A stretch of DNA of 64,000 nt from the NCBI GenBank assembly GCA_019671135.1, contig JAHRHY010000005.1, forward strand, positions 2,590,001 through 2,654,000, in the 5' to 3' direction. The DNA comes from Linnemannia hyalina (Eukaryota; Mortierellomycota; Mortierellomycetes; Mortierellales; Mortierellaceae). Under the pieces are notes generated by a model, which worked only from the letters and a program-made list of their open reading frames with translations, was not told the origin of the DNA and made no database searches. Positions 35,871 through 45,392 of the stretch are shown piece by piece. Position 1 is the first letter of the stretch; every line of letters begins with the position of its first letter. The translations under genes were made by a program, and so were the position numbers.

Positions 35871-38516
35871 CTGGCCGTTCCCATTGATATTGAGGGAAAA
35901 CGATTCAAAGCATTAGTTGATCCCCGTGCCGCTGACTCTTTTATTCACATCAATTTTTCCACTCAATTCAAGTCACTATGGATCAAATCAATTTGCTATG
36001 CGATGGCATAGAGATAGAGTCCACTGTTCTTGTTATGCACCTTGATGACTGCGATTTTATTGTAGGTATGGATCAATTCAACCATTCTGGATATTTCATT
36101 GGAGGCACAGACAACCCTGCACTAAGTCCTTCTGCCCAGTATGAAGAGATTCTTATAGAAAATGATGAACCACCTGCAATCGTTACAGTTAGGCGACCTG
36201 AAAATGAGCTGAATGAGGACTTGTAAGAACAGCGAGTAAAATCCATACAGCTGCTGTAACCACTTCTAAGTGTCAATGCTAGAATTAACACGCAAAGTTC
36301 TTGTACTCATTCACCGATGGAAGTAGATCTGGCCGTCCCACTGGGGTGACTGTCTACCAATGCCATACAGACCAATTCCTCAAGGGGAGAAGGCAATTGT
36401 GTAGTATCAAAACGATAAAACGATACCTGGCTAGCTGATGGGGTTATTGTTCCAACCCCTGGCTGCGTGTCACATCTGAATCAACTTACCCTTGCGGCAA
36501 GAAGAGACTTGGAGGGGCATATCCTAATGACAAGTCTATATATTGACCCAAGAAACCCGAACAGCCACCTGCTCAACTGCGACAACTTTCAGTTACCTCG
36601 CGTTGAAAAAATTCTAGAGAGGCAGCTGGCCATAGATACTTATCTACTATTGACCTGAGACAAGCATATCACCGTTTACCACTCACTGAGAAAAGTCAAC
36701 CGCTTACCACCTTCTCTTACAATGACAAATAATATATGTTTGCACCAGCTCCCTTTGGACTCACACAAACCCATGACCAGCATCTTCCAGCGAAAAATGA
36801 TGAAAATCTTTAAAGATTTGGACTGGGGTGCGATCTATGTTGATGACATTGTTATTTTCTCCGATACAGCTGAAGAACACTTGCGCCATGTGCAAGAAGT
36901 ATTGAAGCGACTGACCAAACAAATCCTGATTGTGAACCCTGAAAAATGCCACTTTTTCTGCACTGAGATTGCTCTTTATGGCTTTATCATTAACAAAACC
37001 AGTAGAAGAATTAACCCTGTGAAATTCGCCAGCGTTCAAACCTGGGCTGAGCCGACAAATGCAAAAATGCTGCAACGTTACCTTGGTATGTTTAATTATT
37101 TTCGCGAATACGTAACTCTGAACAGCACACTGTCAGCACCACTGGACAAAATGCGGTACCAAAAATGACACTGTACTTTAAATCAAATGCAAAGTAGATG
37201 CGTTCAAAACCTCAAGTTTATGGTACAAAATGCGCCTGTCCTGATTTTCTCTAACTTCTCTGCGCCCCTTTATGTGGCGACCGATGAAATAAACCTGGTT
37301 ATTGGAGCCATCCTATACCAACTACTAGACGCACCCTCTGACCAGTCGAAAGTAAATTATATTTCTTCATGGCTCGATCGTTGAAAAAACATGAGCTGAA
37401 CTACCCTGCCTACAAGTAGGAACTACTCGGTATTGTCTATGCACTAAAACAATTCGAGTGTTACCTGATTGGAAGATCCTTCACATTCTTTACGGACCAC
37501 AGGCCATTGACATACATGCATACTCAATCTGAGCTACCCCACGACCATTGCCAACTGGCGTAAGACTTTGATGAAGTTTGATTCTCAATCTGTCTATTGC
37601 CCGGGAATGCTGAATATTATTCCTGACGCGCTGTCGCGCGCTTTTCCTGAAGAATTGTGGGAGCCAACATTGGCCCCTGACCTTAGATCGGATTTGACAA
37701 CTAACCAGTCAAAGCAAAGAAAACTCATACTTGATACTGTTTTTACCCATTCTAGTTTCAGAACAAGAATACCTAGGAGGCCTTTCAAGTCCAAATTATC
37801 ATATGGTGTTTGTTACATCTCTGCAGATCTTGACGATATCCACCGCGTCCATTAGAGGAGAGTGTATGTATGATACCAAGCATATAAGACAACCATTGTA
37901 ACATTTTTTGTTTAACTATCCTACTAAACACCAACCTATTCTCCAAACAACAAAGTCTTCTTATTTTTCGCACACCACACTCTTGAATATGTCCATCTAC
38001 TATTAACCTGTAACCCTCACTGCAAGATTCGCCAGAGTAGTTCTTGTATGTGATCATCTAAAGCACTTGTATTCTCAACTGTATCTTTGTCGTGAAATAC
38101 AGGGGAGAGATTACATTTTAAAAATTCTTGTGCTGTCTATTGCTATTTTATTCTGTGTTCTGTTGCCCACTATGAAGAGATATGCCAGTTATGGAAGTCA
38201 ACACTCCGTTCCTTGGACTTTGGATATTTTTTATATGCCTTTTTATATCCTCTGCACATGAAGGGGCCGCCTAAGAGCAGCGATACCGCTACTGAAAACC
38301 CATATGTCAACTCTGACCAACTGACACGGTACGTTGAGGGTCTGGACATTGACACCTATGCTCCTTACATTCCCATCATGTAAAATGAGGAAGAATACAT
38401 TCTTCCTAGTAACAACGACCAATCCTCCTTGCTAAAAGAAGTGCATCACTTTAGACACCTGAGTGCCAATACTATAGTAGAGGCGATTAACAGATCACTA
38501 AAAGGATCCTGTCTTC
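35871..38516 (+). pseudogene. Decayed Ty3/gypsy pol (protease, RT, RNase H, integrase start)
   Basis: Domains occur in order but in shifting frames. Protease-like KALVDPRAADSFIHI has the catalytic DSG changed to DPR, followed by DDCDFIVGMD. RT N-terminal pieces are YIDPRNPNSHLLN and STIDLRQAYHRLPL. The RT core AIYVDDIVIFSD lies in a 148-codon stretch (36,722-37,168). RNase H PLYVATDEINLVIGAILYQL follows from 37,265, then the integrase zinc-binding start near 38,420. A MITE (37,776-38,271) interrupts it. Several stops and frameshifts show it is dead. It differs from the intact Ty3 element at 60,194 (YVDD against YIDD) and belongs to another lineage. Confidence 0.85.
37776..38271 (+). mobile_element. 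496-bp MITE with TA target-site duplication
   Basis: Comparing the two arms gives exact edges: the left arm reads AATACC-TA-AGAGCAG, while the right arm reads AATACC-TA, 496 bases, TA-AGAGCAG. Ends are imperfect inverted repeats, GGAGGCCTTTC and (reverse of) GGCGGCCCCTTC. There is no coding capacity. The TA duplication and short TIRs fit a non-autonomous Tc1/mariner-superfamily element. Partial relatives occur at 41,155-41,324, 52,377-52,506 and 59,824-60,193. Confidence 0.85.
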
Positions 38517-39795
38517 GCTAAATTGAATAAAACCACATTACTTTCCCGTCTCCATTTTCCCCTATACTTTTCAGCTCGAGAAAAGAGTTCTGCGCACGCA
38601 GACGTACTCGTTCTGCTGTGAGGGATCCTGGCGGAAACGGAAGACTACGCCTTTGTGACCAATGACGTGGGTGTTGTGATGATGGCATCGTCAAACATGG
38701 TTTACTCTGCTCGCATAAGAGTAGAATTGTCACGGCCTAGAAGCCCCTTCTCGCACCTATCAAAGGAGCAGCTGTTTTTACGCATCATACGAGAGAAGAT
38801 AGAAAGTAACGAGGCAAAGGTGCAGGGACGGTCAAATAGAAAGCCGACAAAACATTTGATGGGATATCCTCATACCTTGAGTGTGCTCCCTGCTCTCTGC
38901 CATGTTGTTTACTCTCAATCTATTTTTTATGACATTCGATGCAGGCCTCTGCGTTTTGGATCGCACGCTATATTTTTTTCCGCTCGTGTCAATGGTGATG
39001 AAGGAGTAAGAAAACAAGAATAAAATAAAGGAGTAGGAAGGATCCGGGAGGTGAATGCAACAGTGGGGATAAGCATTTCAAAAAAAAAAAAAATCGAAAT
39101 CAAATCATTTTTCTCCAGTACTTCACATAGGGTACGGGTAGGGATAGAAAATAGCTCAGTGCGTGAATTGCGTGAATCAGGTATAGGATTAGCAAAGAAG
39201 AATGAATGCACACCGCATGAATAAAGAAAGGGGGCATGGGAACGTATACACAACGCATGAACAAATGGGGCATAGGAACGTGCGATACTTAGCAGCGAAA
39301 GAAAGGGAAAGAAGACAGTATGCACAGCGCATGAAGAAGGAAGAGGGATGTGGGAGCGTGGGTAGCAAAAGAAGAAAAAGCAGCAGAAAGACAGAAATAC
39401 TGAAAGAAAGAAAGAAAGAAGGAAAGAGAGGAGAAAGTATGCACAGCGCATGAATGAAGAAAAGGGGTAGGGGAACTTGCGAGGGCATGGGTAGCGGAAA
39501 AGGAAAAGGAAGAAGCAAAGCGCACGAATAGAAAAAAAGGGGTATGGGAACGTGTACTTGTTTGTTACGATGTCCCTTGAAATTTCCAGGGTTCCTGTGC
39601 TCTTTGCATACCTTTCTATTTTCCATATATAACGAGCACGAGCATCCGTTCATTACCATTTTTTTCACCAGCTCTTCCTTCAAGTCCAAGTCACTTTTTC
39701 TTTCAAAGTAAAGCCTCCTTCGTAGATCAAATTATATTTGACAACTCTTACACCATTTTTCTTTCTTACTGACTTCACCAACTCTTCCTAATAGA

Positions 39796-40335
39796 ATGCT
39801 CCGATCCGCTACATCATTCCTCGTTCTCTCCTTGGTCGCCATCCAGGCCGTCGTTGCTAGTACCATCAGGCCAGGCACTTACCTGATCCAAGACACTCGG
39901 ACGAAGCTCTTCTTGAGTATTGGCCCCGTACCCCGCCTCTACCCATCCATTGACGTCGCAGTCCGCCTGTTCCCTGAAAGTAGTCCCTTCCTCGAGCCAT
40001 GGACCGTCAAGGAAGGCGCCGATGGCGGCATCATCGTCATCTCTGCCAGGAGCGGCGTTCCCGACAAATATAGAATCACATCCAAAGAGAACGCGGTGAT
40101 TGTGAGCGTCCAGAAAAAGCCCGAGACATGGAACACCGAGCAGGTCGGTGAAGGACCCCTTGTGGTCGCCATCAAGATGCCATACGACGACAAGGTGTTC
40201 ACCGCCAACGAGGATGAATTCCCGCAGGTGACCTTGCAGCCTTCCATTGGAGAGGACAATCAACGTTTCCGATTCATTCCAATTGAACGCGAGCTCTACC
40301 ATCGCAACCGCTTCACCGTCCAGGACACTTGCTAA
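39796..40335 (+). CDS. Secreted beta-trefoil-like protein, possible protease inhibitor (179 aa), right copy
   Basis: Identical in protein sequence to the gene at 30,265-30,804 and in opposite orientation, because it lies in the other arm of the inverted duplication. It has the same signal peptide, the same GTYLIQ opening and WTVKE block, and no intron. A TATATAA at about 39,624-39,630 is about 170 bases upstream of the ATG, and AATAAA at 40,468-40,473 is a likely polyadenylation signal. Both copies keep the whole upstream region, so both may be expressed and double the dosage. Confidence 0.8.
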   Translation: MLRSATSFLVLSLVAIQAVVASTIRPGTYLIQDTRTKLFLSIGPVPRLYPSIDVAVRLFPESSPFLEPWTVKEGADGGIIVISARSGVPDKYRITSKENAVIVSVQKKPETWNTEQVGEGPLVVAIKMPYDDKVFTANEDEFPQVTLQPSIGEDNQRFRFIPIERELYHRNRFTVQDTC

Positions 40336-40858
40336 ACAAAGCAAAAAAGACCCGTTCGGCGTGGATCCCTGAGGGTTCTCCCTTTAGCCAGGCGCTCACT
40401 CAAATCCCTGTATCTACCTCATTCATATTTATTGTGATCGACGATTGTCTTCGAATCTAATTTTGTGAATAAAAATATAAGTTTCCCGCAATTGGATATT
40501 TTGTGCATCACGGATACAGCCCGTGCTCTTCACTACCTGCCCGCTAATTGTTGCGTTTTGTAACACTTTTCGTTTTGTGGTAAATAGGCCTATTTTCTTT
40601 ATTCGTGCGTTGTGGATGCTTAGCTCTCATTCCATACACTGGCACATCCCCTGCCCTTTTCGCACTTTGCATTTTCTTTTCTTTGGCTTCCCTCGCCCCC
40701 ATGTCCCTTTTTCTTCTCCATGTTCACATTTTTTCCTTCAATTCTCGCGCGCCAGTCTCGTTCTCGCGCCCCTTTATTTGTTCATATGCGGACTGGAAAG
40801 GTCGTGTAGCAACAGTAAACGATAAGTCCAAAGGACACCATTATTGCGGTAGGAGTTA

Positions 40859-41155
40859 ATGAGTAGGTTGCTCCTTTTTTTATTCAATGAAGAAGTGCAC
40901 CAAAGTGACGACTTCACCAAGGTGAGGACGTGGCCATCAGAGTCAATTCAAGGCTGGCCAGCTGCACTCGCACAGGAGTACAAGAACTGGACAGTGGACG
41001 ACTGGAAGCGGGTTATGTTCACTGATGAGAGCATGATCAATCGCGCGGGGTCCTTCGAAATGAAGTACTACTACAGCGGCCACGAGCACAAGCGTCTGCT
41101 GCCTCATCAGCTCCGTCTAACGCTCCTATGTAGAAGAGGGAAGATGATGATCTAA
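40859..41155 (+). pseudogene. Tc1/mariner transposase fragment, truncated copy
   Basis: Same 98 codons as the first part of the left-arm transposase (WTVDDWKRVMFTDES), but the sequence departs from it right after KMMI. The copy is cut by the arm boundary and followed directly by MITE sequence. Confidence 0.85.
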
Positions 41156-41324
41156 GGGAGAGATTACATTTTAAAAAATCGTGTGCCATCTGCTGCTATT
41201 TTATTCTATGTTCTGTTGCCGACTATGAAAAGATAGATCAGCTATGGAAGTTTACACTGCATTCCTTGAGCTTTGGATAATTTTTATATGCTTTTTTTTA
41301 TCTTTTGCACATGGAGGGGCCGCC
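41155..41324 (+). mobile_element. 3' fragment of the TA-flanked MITE family
   Basis: From GGGAGAGATTACATTTTAAA to the terminus GGGGCCGCC it aligns base for base, with scattered changes, to the last 165 or so bases of the 496-bp element. The 5' two thirds are missing at the junction with the transposase fragment. Confidence 0.8.
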
Positions 41325-43074
41325 ATTTTCCAGTTTCCCTTGCGCTTAGCCTTCCTTTGTGGCCAGCCTTCAATGCTCCAGTTTCTCTTGTGCTCAGCCT
41401 TCCATGTGCCCAGCCTGGCCTTCCTTGCTCCCAGTCTCCCCTGCACTTAGACCCCTGTGCTCCGTCTCCTCTCCCTCCTTGTCTTGTTCCACCTTACCTA
41501 CCTATTCTCCGCTCACTCCTCCATCATGCGTTGACAGCTTTGTTGTTCACTTCCCTAAAATCCTTATCCTCCTACCACCTCCCCCCAATCCTTCTTGACA
41601 TTCATTCGCGGCCCTTCCCCGTCATGTCACTACCGCAGCCACTGTTCCTTTGTCATGTTCACCTGTCATCGAATCCACTTCGGTTCCTTGTCATGTCTGG
41701 ATATTGTCACACCAATCTCGGTCTTTCAGTCTGCGCTGTCGATTAATGAGTCGGCACCCTACCTATCTCTGTACCATCATTGAGTCGACTCGTCTCCTTG
41801 TTATTGTTCCGTCCGCCGCTGTCAAGTGGGTCAGCAATATTGCATCGTCTGCATTGTTCCGTCAGCAGCAGTTGCGTCGACATCATTTTCGTCGCCTTCC
41901 TCATTTGATGGATCATCATTGGTTAATGCGTCCAGCTCAGCCTTCTCGTCCGCCCGATCGTATCCAGTTAATACATCGACGCCGTCTCCTCGTTTGTCTG
42001 ATCGCCTCCGGTCGATGCGTCCAGTCCAGCCTTTTCGTCTTTTCGACCACGTTCGGTCAACACGTTGCATTCCGTTTCCTTGTCCATGGTAGTACCATTC
42101 ATTAATATCTCAAGACCTTCGTCCGTCACATCCCTGCCGTCTATCCAGCCCATCTGTCATACGTTGCCATCTGGTCCCTGCTGTCAACTACACCATCTCT
42201 AACTAAGGACCACAAGACAATCGATCCTGGCTCAGGTTCTCCATCCCTTCGTCGGAATTACCAAGACCGCCGTCAAGGATGGTGCGCCATTGACTCCAGA
42301 ACCGTCAACTCCAATTCGCTTCGATTGCATGTCCCTGTTGTCTGTCGTCCATGTCAATATATCCAAAAGTCATCCGTCATTTGGTTGTCGTCGTTGTGGA
42401 AGAGAGATGAACAGAAAACGTTATCAAGTTGAATGTTAGTCTCTCGGCACTCGTTACGAATAATACGCAGAGAGGGAGCGGGCATATTTCGAAAATCTCA
42501 TCGCTGAGGTTCGGCAGGGCAAAGTTTGTCTTTCAGGACAGTAGAGGACAAGGACGAGTTAGTTGAGGAGGCGCCACACCAGGGCGACGCAAATGGCAAG
42601 GGACAAGACAGCACTCACAGAGGTGGAGATGGTTCCACAAATCGCGACGGATCTGAAAGCTCGCCGCTTGCAGACACTGATCTCGATACGACCGCTCATA
42701 CGCTGACGCAACCGGTGGGGGATAACGATTTTCTCGCCGTCGATGGTCTCAAGCATATCCGTCAGAGCAAACAAGGAGGGTCGGAAAAATCGTAGAGCGT
42801 AGGAAAGGTGGTGAAACAACTTGTGCATGCTTGCGTAGCCCAGAGAGATGAGGAGTTGCAGACGGACGGCGCCAAGCAACAGTAACATCCTTTTTCTCCA
42901 CTGAAAAGTTGCGTGACTGCACTGTCACGTGCGCTATATACTTTCGTCACTTTACAATACTATTTTTGTGGAGGTCAATTCAAATGTTCCAATTATTTTT
43001 TCTGATCAATTTCACTGAGCCACTTTCCACTGTGAATCTGAAGACTCCACAGGGATTGTGCGATGTTTTATTTT
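41325..43074. other. Repeat-like, GC-balanced stretch without a supported gene
   Basis: 41,330-41,450 contains several diverged copies of a CAGTTTCYCTTGTGCTCAGCCTTCC-type unit. The remainder is CT-biased with no protein-like frame. A 109-codon minus-strand frame at 42,559-42,888 begins and ends with hydrophobic segments and could encode a tiny membrane protein, but nothing else supports it. Confidence 0.45.
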
Positions 43075-43575
43075 TTAAGAACTCCAGTCGGTGATGCCCA
43101 AAGCACCTTCGCATCCATAGGTGCTCTTTCCCATGTTGCAATAATGCTCTTTTCCTTTAGGGCAGAAGCGGATGCACCAGCGTCTACTATCAGGCTCGAG
43201 GAGTTCGACAAAGACAGCATAGCCTGGGGCCTCGTTGACGCCAGAGTCACGGTGGGTGTCGTACTGTCCGCCGCCGTCGTCTGAGCGAAGACCCACGCTT
43301 TTGTCGTTCATCATACCCCAAGCTTGGACGTAGTTGCCGTTGCTCTGGAATTTCTTCCAGATAAAGAAATTGGAGGGCAACAACTGGGGGTTGCCATCAG
43401 TGCACTGGACATGGCCGTCTTGCTCGGTGTCGCCAATGATCATGCCGGGAGGCGGAAGGATAAGGCAGACTAAGTCCTTCTTGGGGTCGATACGGACAAT
43501 GTTAACTTTTCCAGCTTCGATCTGGATCAGACAGAGAGCGAGAATGGAAAGGGCAGAGAAGGGAGTGAGACGCAT
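43075..43575 (-). CDS. Small secreted cysteine-containing protein (166 aa), unknown family
   Basis: A single-exon frame from ATG at 43,573-43,575. The first 21 residues (MRLTPFSALSILALCLIQIE, then AG) form a signal peptide. The mature protein contains DLVCLILPPPGMIIGDTEQD, HVQCTDGNPQLLPSNF, DDGGGQYDTHRDSGVNEAP and a C-terminal CIRFCPKGKEHYCNMGKSTY. Six cysteines suggest up to three disulfides. The balanced composition, clear signal peptide and uninterrupted frame argue for a real gene. I recall similar small secreted proteins in soil and symbiotic fungi but cannot name a domain. It sits alone among repeats. An extracellular or effector-like role is inference. Confidence 0.75.
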   Translation of the reverse strand: MRLTPFSALSILALCLIQIEAGKVNIVRIDPKKDLVCLILPPPGMIIGDTEQDGHVQCTDGNPQLLPSNFFIWKKFQSNGNYVQAWGMMNDKSVGLRSDDGGGQYDTHRDSGVNEAPGYAVFVELLEPDSRRWCIRFCPKGKEHYCNMGKSTYGCEGALGITDWSS

Positions 43576-45392
43576 GGTGTGTTGTTTTCTTTGGATGGAA
43601 GGAGGTGAGGGATAGTTTTTCGAGTGCGTTCTGCCTTTTTATGCCTTCAGTTGGCACACCACAAGGCTTTCAACCTCGACACTCTTTCCTCCTGACTCAA
43701 GGGCTACGCCAAAATCAAAGGCTACACTGAAACCAAGTGCAGCTAAAAACAAAGGGCAGCATCGAACCAAGGCAGTTAAAAATAAAGCGGCTAAATGTAA
43801 CGTCTTAGCATTCCACTAGTGCATAATTTGCCGACTCAAACTAATTCCGTTTTCGCCTCACCCTCTGTGTAAAAACTAACTATAGGTTAAACGACCAAAG
43901 AACCACAGCTAATTATTTAACAGTTCACTCTTGCTCTCTAGCCCAGTTCTAGCTCTTGTTTTTTCTGATCACTCTTGTAGTATTTCAAAATCGTCGAATT
44001 ATCGGAGAACAAATGGGTTCATTATGCAGTTGGTTGCCTCGGCGAAGCCCGAGCCTGGTGGCGCGCATCCTATCACACCATCACATGGGCACTTTTCGGA
44101 CCATTTTTCTCCAACAGTTCACCCGCAGACTCTGTCAACACCGCTCGACGACGCTTGAGTGCTCTGCGACAAGGCAGTGATGTAATTAGTGTTTCTGGAT
44201 TTGTTTCGTGGATTCGGGATTCGGCTCGGTTCGTTTCGTGCATATGAATCCGAATCTGTACGTGATTCGCTTCGAATGCCCTGCGATTCGTGGTGTGTTC
44301 GTCTCGTGGAGGGTGTCACGTTTTTCCCCAAGGCTGCCAGGCCCCAGGTTGCCCCGGTTACGCGAGAGTAGGTTTAGTCCTAGTTCCATTGAACGCGCAA
44401 TGGATTTCGGTATTCTCGGCACGTGACTTCCGCCACCAACTGAGCCCCATCCAAGATCCCAAACCTCGCCCATGTTCCAAGCCCCGTCGAATGTCCAAGC
44501 CCCGTCCAATGTCTAAGCGCCGCCTTGATTCCTTCTGTTTATCCAGCCCTTAGTATTAAATAGACCCCTTGTTCCCCTATCTTATTCCTCAGTCTGCAGT
44601 AACTCACTTCCATCTGTCCCTTGCACACTCTTCTTCTTATTACTTCCTTTTCCTTCATAATAAAACATAACAAAAGTCATACACATTCTTCCGAGTCTTG
44701 TCTGATCATTGCAGAGGGTTCGTCTCGTGAAGGGTTCGTCTCGTGGAGGGTTCGTTTCGTGGCAAGTTCGTTTCGTGGTGGGCGCGGTGGGTTCGTCTCG
44801 TGGTGGATTCGTTTTGTGGTGGATATTATAGCTAGACACGATGTTTGTTCTCATATATTTGTTCTATGATAGAAAAAGGAGTCGTCCGTTCTTCCTTTTC
44901 CCATGCGCTGTCAACTTCGCAAACAGAGAAAGTGTATCTTTATTTGTACCTGCTGCTAGTAGTCGTGAAGCTGAAGCATACAGACTTTATTTCTCTGTTA
45001 AAGGGAGAATGGCCCACATCTCGAGTGGGGTTTGGACCTCTTTGAGAGAGGTACAGGAACACATGTCAGGACTGCTCTGTAAAGCGAAAAATCCCTCTCA
45101 GCAATGAGGTCCCCCTCCCATAAGAAAGATTTTGTCCCCCTCTCACAACCTCTCCCAGCCACTGGGTGAAGTTCACCTTCACCAGTCTTCTCTAACTTTA
45201 GGGCTGCTGTAACAGCCAAGGACAAACTGCATCGAAACCATGACCAGCCAAAACAAAACACGGCACATCTATCCCCCTCTTATCTTGCAATGTGCTCACT
45301 GCGGTCTCCTCCCAACATCAGCAATTTTTTGTTGCACCATGCTCGCATGGGGTTTTTTTGTATAAATTTATTCTTCGAACTCAACTGAGGGG
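43576..45392. repeat. Intergenic stretch with GGTTCGTCTCGTGG minisatellite, no gene seen
   Basis: At 44,716-44,822 about seven units of GGTTCGTCTCGTGG with 0-6 base spacers occur in tandem (variants GGTTCGTTTCGTGG and GGATTCGTTTTGTGG). Related single units occur at 44,206-44,320. The rest includes a pyrimidine-rich part near 45,100-45,180. No frame with protein-like composition was found. Confidence 0.6.

Larger units (their letters stand above)
37265..41154. repeat. Right arm of large inverted duplication (3890 bp including MITE)
   Basis: Reverse complement of 29,447-32,837. The inner boundary is inside Ty3 RNase H, which here is continuous with its upstream RT. The outer boundary, at GATGATGATCTA, is inside the Tc1 transposase and is fused to the 3' part of a MITE. 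The rest of the arm (38,517-39,795 and 40,336-40,858) is without a supported gene. Confidence 0.95.

Noticed and set aside
37776..38271. The 496-bp element as a solo LTR
   Set aside because: Only TA is duplicated and its ends are GGAGG/CCGCC, not TG/CA. LTR insertions give 4-6 base duplications.
29447..41154. The inverted duplication as one large transposon with 3.4-kb TIRs
   Set aside because: The ends fall inside recognisable transposase and RNase H sequence, differ in their continuation and show no flanking duplication.
42559..42888. 109-codon minus-strand frame with hydrophobic ends
   Set aside because: No splice or promoter support and no family resemblance. It is mentioned in the intergenic entry only.
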